From the NCBI GenBank assembly GCA_937766455.1, contig CALLXD010000057.1:1-34884 (forward strand): a DNA stretch of 34,884 nucleotides, read 5' to 3'. Position numbers and translations under genes: made by a program. Below, piece by piece: positions 1 through 9,773 of the stretch. The stretch comes from Vicinamibacterales bacterium. GTDB taxonomy: Bacteria > Acidobacteriota > Vicinamibacteria > Vicinamibacterales > UBA8438. The notes under the pieces were generated by a model. It ran no database searches and was not told where the DNA came from. It worked only from the letters and a program-made list of their open reading frames with translations. How positions within the stretch are numbered: position 1 is the stretch's first letter; each line of letters starts with the position of its first letter.

Positions 1-730
1 CGGCTACGGCCGCAGCACGCGCGATGACTCGTCGGAATGGACTGAACTCGCGCTGGACCCGGCGCAATACCTCGATCGCGGTCGTTACCGACCTCCGCCC
101 GTCCGCGGGGAGGTGTTGTGCCAGCAGACCGGTCACGTTCGCCACGGCCAGGCTGAGACCACGGAGCTCGTTCGCGACGTCCTCGTCAGGTGCGGGTCTG
201 GGGTAGCCGGACGCGCGACACCGTGGCGGCCCGTCGCGGCCATCGTCGACGGTGACTGCGAGCCGAGGACAGTCCCAATCCAGCTCGACGGGCACGACGC
301 CCGTCCAGGCTCCCAGGGAGATAGTCGACGCCGTCGGGGCCCCGGGCCGCCAACCACGAGCGTCCCCGACCGCATCGCGTCGCTGGTCGCCTTCTGCAAT
401 CGGTTGGCTTGATCCGGTTGACGGGTGCCGAGACTGAGATTGATCAGGTCAGACGTGTCGGCTGGCGGCCCAGGCGATCGCGGAGACCAGGGTCTTGACT
501 GATGCTGACAGCTCCCAGTCGAACACCTTCACAGCCAAGAGCTCCGCGCGCGGTGCGCGCTCCTGAATAGCGGCGGCTACGGCGGTCCCGTGGCCGAGTC
601 GGTCGAAATAGTCTGGAGCGGTCGACCCATCGGGCCGGATGGTCACTCCGGCTGCGATGGTGCCGATGTGCGGGTGAGGGAGGCTCACACCGCTGTCGAT
701 GACTGCCACACGCACGGGCCTGCCTGTCAT
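1..730 (-). pseudogene. Subtilisin-like (S8) serine protease, frameshifted, runs off left edge
   Basis: The reading starts at ATG 730 with MTGRPVRVAVIDSGV, so there is no signal peptide or propeptide and the enzyme is probably cytoplasmic. The catalytic Asp is in VIDSG and the His in RLGHGTAVAAAI. After a stop at 449-451 the homology continues in the next frame (LINLSLGT), then shifts again near 337-350 and near 300-302. The final frame carries the catalytic Ser in GLSLAVANVTGLLAQ and stays open to base 1. Every shift equals one extra base; removing the A at 451 restores HVDLINLSLG. Where many subtilisins have the oxyanion-hole Asn (AAGN), I read only a G/A-rich stretch at a frameshift, so that residue is uncertain. 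The gene lies 58 bp downstream of the ABC-F gene on the same strand. Indels could be sequence errors or real decay. The family call is sound; the function is unknown. Confidence 0.7.
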
Positions 731-788
731 CGTCCGCTCGGGCGCCGGCCGGGTCGTGGCGGCGCTGGTGTGCGCAGGCCGGTGGCGC

Positions 789-2400
789 TCAGGCGCCGAC
801 CAGCTCGCCCTGCTTGGCGATGCGCCGCTCAAGAAACTCCGTGTAGTTGTACTGATGATCAAGCAGGCCGTCGTCGGTGATCTCGATGACCCTGTCACTC
901 AAAGATTCGATGAGTTCGACGTCGTGTGACCCGAAGATGAGGGTGCCGCTGCGCTTGGCGAGCGCGGTGTTCAGCGACGTGATCGACTCCAGGTCCAGAT
1001 GGTTGGTCGGACCGTCCAGAATCAGGCATTGTGGGTCCTCAAGCATCAGCCGGGCAATCATGCACCGGACACGCTCCCCGCCGGACAGCACCGTTACCGA
1101 TTTGCGTGACTCGTCGCCGGTGAAGAGCATGCGGCCCAGAAACTGTCGAATGAACCCTTCGTCCTTCTCTTTGCTGTATTGACGCAGCCAGTCGATGATA
1201 CTCAGGTCGTTCTCGAACAGGTGGCCGTAGTCCTTCGGTAGGAACGAACGACGGATCGACTCGCCCCACTTCACCGTCCCTGCGTCCGGTTCCTGCGCAC
1301 CGGAGAGCACCTCGAGGAAGGCTGACACCGCCACGGAATTGCGCGAGACGACGACCACGCGCTCGCCTCGCCCGATCGTCAGGTTCACCCCCTCGAACAG
1401 TGGCGTGCCTCCGACAGACTTCGACAGGTTCTCCACGCTCAGCATCGCTTTCCCGTGCACTTTCGACGTGTCGAATAAGATGTGCGGGTACTTGCGGGAC
1501 GAGGGCGGAATCGCCTCTACATCCAGCTGGTCCAGCATCTTCTTACGTGAGGTCGCCTGCTCGCGACTTGGAGGCATTGGCGCTGAACCGGGCGATGAAC
1601 TCCTTGAGTTCGCGGGCCCGGTCGTCATTCTTGTCTTTCTTCGCCTGGCGGTGCCGGAGCGCCATCTCGCTGGCTTCGCGCCAGAATCCATAGTTGCCGG
1701 TGTACATCCGCACCTGGCGGAAGTCGATGTCGGCGATGTGGGTGCACACCCGGTTCAGAAAGTGGCGGTCGTGGGACACCACGATGACCGTGTTCTGAAA
1801 TGAGAGGAGAAACTCCTCGAGCCAGAGAATCGAGTCCACGTCCAGGTGGTTCGTCGGCTCGTCGAGCAACAGGATGTCAGGGTCTCCGAAGACGGCCTGC
1901 GCGAGCAGCACCCGGACTTTGTCACCGTCGTCGAGGTCGCGGACGGCGACGCCGTGGCGTGGCACCGGGATGCCCAGTCCGCACAAGAGCTCGCCGGCCT
2001 GCGCTTCGGCCTCCCATCCATTCAATTCGCCGAACTCGGCCTCGAGTTCGGCACTCCGCATGCCGTCCGCTTCATTGAAATCAGGCTTCGCGTACAACGC
2101 GTCCTTTTCCTGCATGATGGCGTACAGGCGCTCGTGGCCCATCAACACCGTCGTCAGGGCTTCGAACTCGTTGAAGGCGAAATGATCCTGTTTGAGGACG
2201 GCCAACCGCAGACCAGGCGGCACGACGACCTGCCCGGAAAACGGGTCGACATCGCCGGACAAGATCTTCAGGAAGGTCGACTTGCCGGCGCCGTTCGGTC
2301 CGATCAAGCCGTAGCAGTTGCCTTCGGTGAACTTCAGCGACACATCCTCGAACAGGACGCGCTCGCCGTACTGGAGACACAGATCGTGGGTGCTAATCAT
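789..2400 (-). CDS. ABC-F family ATPase, YkpA/YbiT type, interrupted by one +1 frameshift
   Basis: This is a cytoplasmic tandem-ABC protein of the ribosome-associated ABC-F class, with no membrane segments. Domain 1 has Walker A GPNGAGKST (about residues 34-42), Walker B LLLDEPTNHLD and switch SHDRHF; its signature is degenerate (DLDDGDKVR). Domain 2 keeps the signature LSGGERVR, but its Walker A is degenerate (SRNSVAVSA) and the catalytic Glu is replaced (LDGPTNHLD). From memory, B. subtilis YkpA-like members share this asymmetry, so it is probably a subfamily trait. The frame breaks at 1560, where one extra C (plus strand) turns KSRQATSRKK into KSRAGDLT-stop; deleting it gives a continuous protein of about 536 residues. 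The start at 2400 is preceded by GGGCGGAAATT. The gene is 86 bp downstream of the ATPase-SLOG gene and likely cotranscribed. The frameshift may be a sequence error, since everything downstream remains conserved. Confidence 0.85.
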
Positions 2401-2485
2401 AATTTCCGCCCAGTGGGTGTCACGGGGTGAAGTCTGGCGTAGCCGGCAGGCCGCGGTAGGCCGTGGCGAGGCGTGTCGACCAGAC

Positions 2486-3775
2486 CTATGTCTCGCCGAA
2501 CGACCGCTCGAACAGGTCCGCGATCGCCTGCCGGCCCGCGTCCGTGAGAAAACGTGTGCCCGTGCCGGCGAAGCGTGTCCGGCGGATGCGCAAGGCTTCT
2601 ACTTCTGTCCAGCGGTCACCGGTCCACGTAAACCACTGGACCTTGGTCTGGTCGTAGACATACAGTCGTTTTCGGAGATGCTTGGCCAACTCGGCTCCCC
2701 AGCCGGTTCCGCCTTTGACGGTGTCGTCGTCGAGGATCTCTCCGATGACGAACACTTCGCCCGCGGTCGACACCTGGTGCCAGATCGACTTGAGGAGGCG
2801 CTGAAACGTCGGTGTTCCGGGGAAGGACCGATGGAGCTGCGCCGTGATGTACGCGTCGCTCACGCTCCCTCGCTCAAGTTCCGCGTCGGACAGCTCCACC
2901 AGGCCCCGCTCCCGGGCGGTCTGGTGCCCGGCGAACGAGAACGTGATTTCAGTCAGACCGCACCGCTCCGCCGCCTCGCCGAACGCGGCCTCGGCGCCGT
3001 TTGCACCACCAGACAGTAGCGTGAACGACCGTGGCGGGAGCGCGATCTCGGTCTCGGCAGCCCCGTGCTCAACCAGTCGCATCGTGTCAGTGTGGAGCTC
3101 CAGCGCGGTATCCGCCGGCGGCGTCGTCTCGTGGTCTTTGACCAGACGCACACTCACGTGCGTGCCCTCAGGTTCCAGGAAGACCCCGATATCGATCAGC
3201 CCGGCATAGGCGGCGCACGGAGCGGTCAGCGCCGTCGGGTGCGCGGGCGTGACGCCCCGGTGCGTCTGCGCCGACAGCCACAGCACGGCCCCAAGCCGTT
3301 TGGCGATCAGCTTGAGCGCGCCCAGCTCCGCGGCGCGTTCCACCACCTCACCACGCTCCCAGTCCAATCCGTCGACCACGATCAGCGCTGGTGTGAACTG
3401 CGCCTGGCCATACAGTTTCACGATGCCGTCGAGACGCTCGTGGCCGAAGTCGGTATCAGTGGACGCCTGAATGACGCGATGCTGGTTGACGTCAGCGCGT
3501 ACCTGCTCGCGGTCCTCCAAACTGGTCGTGCGCGCGAGGTCGTCGAACAGCGCGTCGTACCACGACTGGACGTGTTCCAGGTCCTGCCCGAGCGCGACGT
3601 GCAGCACTGGTTGCCTGCGCATGGCCGCGTCAAGACCGACCTGCACGAGGAAAGCCGTCTTGCCGACACCAGCGCGGGCCATGACCACGCCCAGCTCGCC
3701 AGGAGCTAGGCCGCCGCGGCAGCAGCGCTCCAAAATGCGGATAGGGCTGTTCGCGCTAACTTGATCTGCGTACAT
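2486..3775 (-). CDS. RecA/DnaB-like P-loop ATPase fused to a SLOG-like domain
   Basis: A 429-residue protein of two parts. Residues about 10-235 form a RecA/KaiC/DnaB-like ATPase: Walker A ARAGVGKT (33-40), Walker B LIVVDGLDW (131-139) and a sensor-like stretch LWLSAQTHRG (165-174). Residues about 252-385 resemble Rossmann-like SLOG/YspA-type nucleotide-binding domains known from phage and bacterial proteins: LLSGGANGAEAAFGEAAE near 253-270, a VFVIGE strand, then VKGGTGWGAELA (353-364) and LYVYDQ (371-376). No signal peptide or membrane segment is visible. The start is supported by GGAGG nine bases before ATG 3775. It sits 23 bp after the EF-G gene and 86 bp before the ABC-F gene, suggesting an operon with translation factors. 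The domain calls come from motifs; the role is unknown. A DNA- or nucleotide-sensing function is only inference. Confidence 0.7.
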   Translation of the reverse strand: MYADQVSANSPIRILERCCRGGLAPGELGVVMARAGVGKTAFLVQVGLDAAMRRQPVLHVALGQDLEHVQSWYDALFDDLARTTSLEDREQVRADVNQHRVIQASTDTDFGHERLDGIVKLYGQAQFTPALIVVDGLDWERGEVVERAAELGALKLIAKRLGAVLWLSAQTHRGVTPAHPTALTAPCAAYAGLIDIGVFLEPEGTHVSVRLVKDHETTPPADTALELHTDTMRLVEHGAAETEIALPPRSFTLLSGGANGAEAAFGEAAERCGLTEITFSFAGHQTARERGLVELSDAELERGSVSDAYITAQLHRSFPGTPTFQRLLKSIWHQVSTAGEVFVIGEILDDDTVKGGTGWGAELAKHLRKRLYVYDQTKVQWFTWTGDRWTEVEALRIRRTRFAGTGTRFLTDAGRQAIADLFERSFGET

Positions 3776-3798
3776 AGGCTGTGTCCTCCGCGGTCCCG

Positions 3799-5883
3799 CT
3801 AGCTGGCCTTGGCCTTCTTGGCGATGTCCGCGATGAGCTCTTCCTGGACCAAGGCCGGCACGGCCACGTAGCGTGAGAACTCCATGGTGAATTCGGCCTT
3901 GCCTTGCGTGGAGGAGCGCAACGTCGTGGCGTACCCGAACATCTCCGCCAGCGGTACCTCTGCCTCGGAGATCGTCATACCACCGACCTCTTGCTGGCCG
4001 ATGACGTTGCCTCGTCGCTGCAGAATGGTGGTCAGCACGGCACCCGCGAATTCGGTGGGCGCTTCCACGCCGACGCGCATGATAGGTTCGAGCACTTTCG
4101 GCGCACCCTTGTCATAGGCTTCCCGCCACGCCGCTTTCGCCGCCTCCTGGAACGCGACGTCTGACGAGTCGACCGAGTGGCTGCCGCCGTCGTTGAGGAC
4201 GACCTTGATGTTCACCACGGGCGCCCCAATCTTGCGTCCTTTGGCCAGCATGGACTTCATGCCCTTCTTGACCGCCGGGATGAACTGGCGTGGAATCACA
4301 CCGCCCTTGATCTCGTCAACGAACTCGAAGTCGCTCTCCGGATTCGGCTCGATGTATCCCGCGACCCGACCGTATTGCCCAGACCCACCAGTTTGCTTCT
4401 TGTGCGTGTAGTTGTAGTCGACACGCCGGCTGATCGTCTCGCGATACGCGACCTGGGGCGGCGAGACCTCGACGTCCACCTTGTATTCGCGCCTCATCCG
4501 CTCGATATAGACCTCGAGCTGTAGTTCGCCCATGCCGTGGATCACCGTTTCGCCCGATTCTTTGTCGGAGCCGGCGTGGAACGTCGGGTCTTCCTTGGTG
4601 AAGCGTTGCAGCGCCTTGGTCAGGTTGACCTGCGATTTGTTGTCTACCGGTTTCACTGACAACGAAATGACCGGCGCCGGCACATGCATCGAGGTCATGC
4701 TGACGTTGACCTTTCCGTCCGTGAACGTGTCGCCGGAGTAACAATCGAGGCCGAAGATCGCCACGATGTCGCCGGGACCGCACGAGTCGATGTCTTCCAT
4801 CTCCTCGGAGTGCATGCGGACCAGACGGCCCACCTTCGACTCCCTGCCGCTGCGCGCGTTCGTGATGACGGTGCTCTTCGTGAGGTGTCCCTGATAGACG
4901 CGCATGTAGGTCAGCTGACCGTAGCGGCCGTCTTCCAGCTTGAAGGCCAGCGCGACCGCGGGTTTCTCGGGGTCGGCGTCGAGCGCGATGGTGCCCTCGT
5001 CTGCACTATCCAGGTCGATGGCTTCGTTTTTCACATCGCGCGGATGGGGCAGGTAGTCTCCGACGGCGTCGAGCACGGTTTGCACGCCCTTGTTCTTGTA
5101 GGCGGAACCGACGAGCACAGGCGTGAGCTGCAGGGACAGTGTGCCCTTACGGATAGCCGCTTGGACCAACGGCTCGGTCACCTCTCCCTCGAGGATTGCC
5201 TCCATGAGCTCGTCGGAGAACATAGACACCGCATCCAGCATTTCCTCGCGGTAGGCCTCGGCGTCGGCCTGCAACGCGTCTGGAATGTCCCGTTCCACGA
5301 CCGTTTCGCCGAACTCACCCTCGAAGTAGATCGCCTTCATGCGAACGAGGTCCACGACGCCCTCGAATTTGTCTTCCAGGCCGATAGGGAGCTGCAGCAT
5401 CACGGCGTTGTGATCCAACTTCTCACGCAGATGATCCCGCACCCGAATGGGGTCGGCGCCCACCCGGTCACACTTGTTGACAAACGCGATTCGGGGCACC
5501 TTGTAGCGGTTCATCTGTCGGTCGACCGTGAACGACTGACTCTGCACGCCTGCCACGGAACACAAGACCAGCACGGCACCATCGAGCACGCGAAGGCTGC
5601 GTTCGACCTCGATGGTGAAATCGACGTGCCCGGGTGTATCGATGATGTTGATGTGGTTGTCCCGCCAGGTGGTGTGGGTCGCGGCGCTGGCGATGGTGAT
5701 GCCGCGCTCGCGTTCGAGCTCCATCGAGTCCATCTTGGCGCCCACGCCATCCTTGCCGCGGACATCGTGGATCGCATGCACGCGGTCGGTGTAGAAGAGG
5801 ATCCGCTCCGTCAGGGTCGTCTTCCCGCTATCAATATGGGCGGAGATCCCAATGTTACGGATGGATTCAAGGTCGTTGATCAC
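3799..5883 (-). CDS. fusA: Translation elongation factor G, mtEFG1/spdEFG1-like
   Basis: A 694-residue GTPase that drives ribosome translocation. The G motifs are clear: P-loop AHIDSGKT (15-22), the switch region [15 protein letters not shown], and NKCDRVGA in place of the usual NKxD context. The G domain, domain II, and domains III-V follow in order at full length. The Ser in HIDSGKT, the stretch [15 protein letters not shown] and [18 protein letters not shown] match mitochondrial EFG1 and bacterial spdEFG1 better than the canonical str-operon EF-G (HIDAGKT). The start is GTG 5883, with AAAGGTGA seven bases upstream. It is not next to rpsL/rpsG/tuf, which fits an additional or specialised EF-G; a second copy elsewhere is likely but cannot be seen. 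It is the first gene of the minus-strand block ending at the left edge. The EF-G call is certain; the subfamily is inferred from motifs. Confidence 0.95.
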   Translation of the reverse strand: MINDLESIRNIGISAHIDSGKTTLTERILFYTDRVHAIHDVRGKDGVGAKMDSMELERERGITIASAATHTTWRDNHINIIDTPGHVDFTIEVERSLRVLDGAVLVLCSVAGVQSQSFTVDRQMNRYKVPRIAFVNKCDRVGADPIRVRDHLREKLDHNAVMLQLPIGLEDKFEGVVDLVRMKAIYFEGEFGETVVERDIPDALQADAEAYREEMLDAVSMFSDELMEAILEGEVTEPLVQAAIRKGTLSLQLTPVLVGSAYKNKGVQTVLDAVGDYLPHPRDVKNEAIDLDSADEGTIALDADPEKPAVALAFKLEDGRYGQLTYMRVYQGHLTKSTVITNARSGRESKVGRLVRMHSEEMEDIDSCGPGDIVAIFGLDCYSGDTFTDGKVNVSMTSMHVPAPVISLSVKPVDNKSQVNLTKALQRFTKEDPTFHAGSDKESGETVIHGMGELQLEVYIERMRREYKVDVEVSPPQVAYRETISRRVDYNYTHKKQTGGSGQYGRVAGYIEPNPESDFEFVDEIKGGVIPRQFIPAVKKGMKSMLAKGRKIGAPVVNIKVVLNDGGSHSVDSSDVAFQEAAKAAWREAYDKGAPKVLEPIMRVGVEAPTEFAGAVLTTILQRRGNVIGQQEVGGMTISEAEVPLAEMFGYATTLRSSTQGKAEFTMEFSRYVAVPALVQEELIADIAKKAKAS

Positions 5884-6271
5884 GCTATTTCACCTTTCAA
5901 CACACAACGTTCGCATTCGCGAATGCGATGGACATCTGCACACGTGGCGGACGACATGGCCGCCAACTTTGAGCTCATCAGCGTCCGCCCGCCGCCACGG
6001 GCGACGCAGGGACGAATTGCGATGGAGGCGGGACCGCTCGCGTTCAACCGGCGCGGGACGCGCGGCACGATTCACGGGCGAGGGCCCAAATTTCACATGC
6101 GGGGATGCGTATCACCGTCGCACTGACCCATATTGTACCCTCAATCAGGTGTTGCAACGGTAGGCAAGCGCGCGGTGTTCTGGGGCCGCCGCGGCTCCCG
6201 CGGACGACCTGTGCGCGACGTCATCGCACCGGGTGCAGACTCCCTCTCGGCCGTCCATGCGTCCCGGCGAA
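5884..6271. other. Intergenic region holding the EF-G leader
   Basis: A 388-bp stretch between the EF-G start and the end of the broken PQQ gene, with no convincing gene. It holds the 18-bp palindrome annotated separately. On the minus strand, TACAAT at 6132-6137 could be a -10 box for the EF-G transcript, but no good -35 is at the expected spacing. Such a start would give a leader of about 245 nt. Short open frames here lack coding character and ribosome binding sites. Confidence 0.4.
5911..5928. promoter_or_regulatory. 18-bp perfect palindrome upstream of EF-G
   Basis: The sequence TCGCATTCGCGAATGCGA equals its own reverse complement over all 18 bases. It lies 28 bp upstream of the EF-G GTG start, just 5' of the AAAGGTGA ribosome binding site. 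A dimeric repressor operator or a 5'-leader hairpin would both fit. It does not match an operator I know. The symmetry is a direct observation; the function is inferred. Confidence 0.5.
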
Positions 6272-8280
6272 TCACTCTGGTAGCGCGAACGCCCAGAACC
6301 CCAGTCCAGAGGCGATGGCGACGTACTGCCGCCCACTGACCATGTAGGTCATGGGCGAGGCCTTCCAGTCTTGGTTCGCCTGAAAGTGCCCACAACGGTT
6401 CGCCGGTGCGGGCGTCGAGCGCGGCGAACGCGCCGCTGTCTTCGCCGAAGAACACCAGGTCGCCGGCTGTCGACAGCACGCCTGAATACGTCTGCGCCTG
6501 TCCAGTCTGCGCGTAGCTCCAGGCGACATCGCCGGTCTGGATGTCGATGAGCCCGGATGAACTTCTGATTGGGGCGAACCGTCCGGCGCGTCGGACCGAG
6601 CCACCCAACCAGCTGCCGCCCCCGCTGCCAATCGTCGTCGTTCCTGGTGTAGGTCATGCACGATTCGTGGGCCAGCAAGTAGAACAGCTTCGTGCCCGGG
6701 TGATAGCTGGTCGCCCACCAGTTGGTGGCGCCGCGAATCGCAGGGCAGACGTCCGACCCCGCCTCAGTCGGATCGGAGCCGGGCCGTACGATGGGCCGGC
6801 CGCTGTCGTCCAGGCCCCCCTCCGCCCACGTCTGATTGACGAACGGTTCACCCAGCAGGAATTGCCCGTTGGTGCGGTCCAGCACGTAGAAGAACCCGTT
6901 GCGGTTGCCTTGTACCAGCAGCTTGCGCGGCTGGCCCTGGAACTCTTCGTCAATCAGCAGCAGCGGTTCCTGTGCGTCCCAGTCGTGGGTATCGTGCGGG
7001 GTGAACTGGAAGTACCAATCGAGCTCACCGGTGTGGCGGCTTCAACGCGACCCACCGAGTTCGTATAGAGGTTGTCCCCGGGGCGCCGCTCGCCGTTGAG
7101 ATCGGGACACGGGTTCCCGGTCGACCAGTAGAGCAGGTCGAGGTCGGCGTCGTAGCTACCGGTGAGCCACGTGGCGCCGCAGCCCCGTGCCATGACGGCC
7201 GGGTCGCCCCACGTCTCTGACCCAGGTTCGCCCGGGCCGGGGGATCGTCCAGAACCGCCAGGCGCGCTCGCCGGTGTCGGCGTGGTACGCGTCGAGGAAT
7301 CCGCGGAGGCCGGTGTCCCCGGCACTGACCCCGGCGATGACCAGGTTGTCGACCACCAGTGGCGCGGCCACGGCCCCGTAGTGCTCGTAGGAGTCGGCCA
7401 TCTCTGTGTCCCACACCAACTGCCCGGTGAACCGGTTGAGCGCGATGACGTGGGCGTGGTCCGTGACCGTAAACAGCAGGTCTCCGCGCACCGCTACGCC
7501 ACGATTCAGCCCGATGGCGGGGTCGCCGACGAGTCCCTCGGTTCTGGGCTGCGCGTAGCGCCAGACCTCGCGACCGTTCGTGGCATCGAGTGCATAGACT
7601 TGATTGGGGCCGGTCACATACATGACGCCGGCGATGACGACCGGGGTGCCCTCGAGCATCGGCATGTCCGGAATCGGAAAGAACCACTGGACGCTCAGTT
7701 GGTCCACGGTGTTCCGGTCTATTTGATCCCAGGGGGCTGTGCCGGTTCGAGGTGTCGCTCCCGTTGTACGACGTCCAGTCAACGGACGGGTGGACGTCGT
7801 CTTCACGGTATGCCTCACCGGCTCGACGAAGCAGGTGCAGCCGGCCGTCAGTCGTGCGGACCTGGGCGTCGAAGCCACTCTCATTCAGGATGGTACCGCT
7901 CAGCGCGGTGCCCGCGATGAGGCTCACCGTGCCATCCCGCGGTTGCGGCGGCCCGCGGGTCCCGCGCGCCCGGCGAGGCCGCGGCCGCCAGCGTCTTGAG
8001 GAATGTCACGAGCGGTCCCAGTTCGTCCGCCGGCATCTGCACCGCCGGCATCCCTTTTGAGGCCACGCCTTCGGTGATGATCGCGGCCAGCCGGTCGGTG
8101 GCGCTCGTCTGCAGGGTCGGGATGATGGAGGGGGCGCGATCCGTGCCCTCGGCCTGACTGCCGTGACAGAGTGCGCAACGGCTCTGATAGGACTTCCGCT
8201 CCCTGGGCGTCGGCCAGACTCGGGGCAGACAGCGACAGAAGCACGGTGGCGATGCCGTAGCCGACACGTGAGTTCGTCAT
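6272..8280 (-). pseudogene. Cytochrome c-PQQ dehydrogenase fusion with eight +1 frameshifts
   Basis: When frames are joined this is one exported quinoprotein of about 665 residues. It starts at ATG 8280 with a signal peptide ending SLADAQ. Next come a cytochrome c domain (CALCH haem site, MPAVQMPADEL), a short bridging domain (TALSGTILNESGFD, TDGRLHLLR), and a PQQ beta-propeller (YNGSDTSNR, TGSYDADLDLLYWSTGNP, FTPHDTHDWDA, GNRNGFFYVLDR) ending SGLGFWAFALPE. Frame changes fall near 8190, 7937, 7729, 7232, 7052, 7036, 6550 and 6390. All are in the same direction, and most can be fixed by removing one G from a GGG run. That pattern looks more like local sequence error than neutral decay, but the gene cannot be translated as written. 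It lacks the vicinal Cys pair of classical alcohol dehydrogenases, has the same architecture as the intact gene at 24116-26191, and is divergent from the copper monooxygenase gene. Confidence 0.8.
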
Positions 8281-8410
8281 GTGTGCCTATCATCCTCCGA
8301 AAACGGTGGGGGCGAAGATTAAACAGGTATCCGAAGCGGCGTGGTTCCGATAGAATGCGAGCGGACCTATTTACGGCCGGAGACCACTTCCGACCGGGGG
8401 GAACGACTTG

Positions 8411-9763
8411 ATGGCATCGACAGTTACGATTTTTGGACGTCTGGCGCTCGGCGCGTTGGGCGTATCGCTAGCAGCTCCCGGTATGGCGCTCGCCCAAAGT
8501 GAGGCAACGCCGACCTATTCGAAAGACGTCGCACCAATTTTTCGCGAGAAGTGTGAGGCCTGCCACCGGCCGGGCTACATCGCGCCGATGTCGCTGCAGA
8601 ATTATGCGGAATCTCGGCCCTGGGCCCGGTCAATCAAGAACCGGGTCGAGACGCGCCAGATGCCGCCGTGGCATATTGACCCGGCGGTTGGAGTCCAGGA
8701 TTTCCAGAACGACCGGTCGCTGAGCCAGGTCGAAATCGACACCATCGTCCGCTGGGCTGACGGTGGCGCACCGCAAGGGAATCCCGCCGACATGCCGGCG
8801 GCCGCGGTGTTCGCCGACTACGACGTCTGGAACTATGCCGACCGCTTCGGCGGACCGCCCGACCTGGTTGTGACGTCGCCGGCGTACACCATGCCAGCGC
8901 TCTCGCAGGACCACTGGTGGAAGCCGCTTGTCCCGACCGGGCTGACCGAGGACCGGTGGGTGCGCGCCATCGAGATGCGTCCGTCGACCACCGAGGGCCG
9001 CAAGATTACCCACCACGCCCTGGCCAGGTTGCAGCAGGAAGAAGACGACATCGATAAGGAGTCGCTCGTGGCCGGCGGTGGCGCCGGACTGCTCATGGAA
9101 TGGGCGGTCGGCAAAGAAGGCGAGATCATGCGGGCGAACAGCGGCAAGCTGATGAAGGCGGGGTCTGAGATTCTCTGGGACATCCACTATTCGTCGGCGG
9201 GCGAGCAGGTCACCGACTCGGTCGAACTGGGGCTCTACTTCTATCCGAAGGAGGCGCCGCCGAAGCACCGTCAGGTGTTGAACATCTGGATGGGCATCGA
9301 GGGTGGCCCGAGCAATCTGCTGCTCGCGCCCAACAGCGTGACAACGACCCAGTCGCACCACGTGATGACGCAGAACGGTCGGATCGAGAACTTCCAGGCG
9401 CATCAACATCTGCGTGGCAAGGGGATGCAGATGACCGCGATCACGCCGGACGGCCGGAGCCGCGTGCTGAGCCGGGTGAGTGACTTCAACTTCAACTGGC
9501 ACAACAACTACGTCTACGCTGACAATGCCGCGCCGTTGCTGCCCAAGGGAACGGTGGTCGAGATCAAGTCGTGGTGGGATAACACCTCCGCGAATCGGTC
9601 CAATCCTGATCCCAACCAGTGGGTCGGCTGGGGCGACCGCACGGTGGACGAGATGGCTCATGCCTGGGTGAACGTCACCTACCTGGACGATGAGGACTTC
9701 GCGGCGGCGCAAGCCGATCGTGAGGCGGCGCTGGCCGAGACGAACGACGGCGGCGAACAGTAA
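8411..9763 (+). CDS. Cytochrome c fused to PHM-like type II copper monooxygenase
   Basis: A 450-residue exported protein with a signal peptide ending MALAQ. The N-terminal part is a class I-like cytochrome c: haem site CEACH (48-52) and a likely axial Met in TRQMPPW (81-87). The C-terminal part matches the copper type II ascorbate-dependent monooxygenase fold (PHM/DBH). The candidate ligands are all present in order: His-His 201-202, His259 in WDIHYSS, His331-x-His333 in AHQHLRGKGM, and Met415 in DEMAHAW. Their spacing is close to that of PHM. The cytochrome domain probably supplies electrons in place of ascorbate, hydroxylating an unknown substrate in the periplasm. ATG 8411 is preferred over TTG 8408 because of GGGGGG nine bases upstream. 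It is the first gene of the plus-strand cluster running to 12642. Confidence 0.85.
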   Translation: MASTVTIFGRLALGALGVSLAAPGMALAQSEATPTYSKDVAPIFREKCEACHRPGYIAPMSLQNYAESRPWARSIKNRVETRQMPPWHIDPAVGVQDFQNDRSLSQVEIDTIVRWADGGAPQGNPADMPAAAVFADYDVWNYADRFGGPPDLVVTSPAYTMPALSQDHWWKPLVPTGLTEDRWVRAIEMRPSTTEGRKITHHALARLQQEEDDIDKESLVAGGGAGLLMEWAVGKEGEIMRANSGKLMKAGSEILWDIHYSSAGEQVTDSVELGLYFYPKEAPPKHRQVLNIWMGIEGGPSNLLLAPNSVTTTQSHHVMTQNGRIENFQAHQHLRGKGMQMTAITPDGRSRVLSRVSDFNFNWHNNYVYADNAAPLLPKGTVVEIKSWWDNTSANRSNPDPNQWVGWGDRTVDEMAHAWVNVTYLDDEDFAAAQADREAALAETNDGGEQ

Positions 9764-9773
9764 ACAGTAGACG

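Noticed and set aside
4684..6126. Long plus-strand open frame (480 codons) over EF-G
   Set aside because: It is antisense to a clear EF-G gene, has no recognisable domains, and owes its openness to high GC.
8630..9712. 360-codon minus-strand frame
   Set aside because: Shadow of the cytochrome c-monooxygenase gene, His/Arg-rich and low-complexity.
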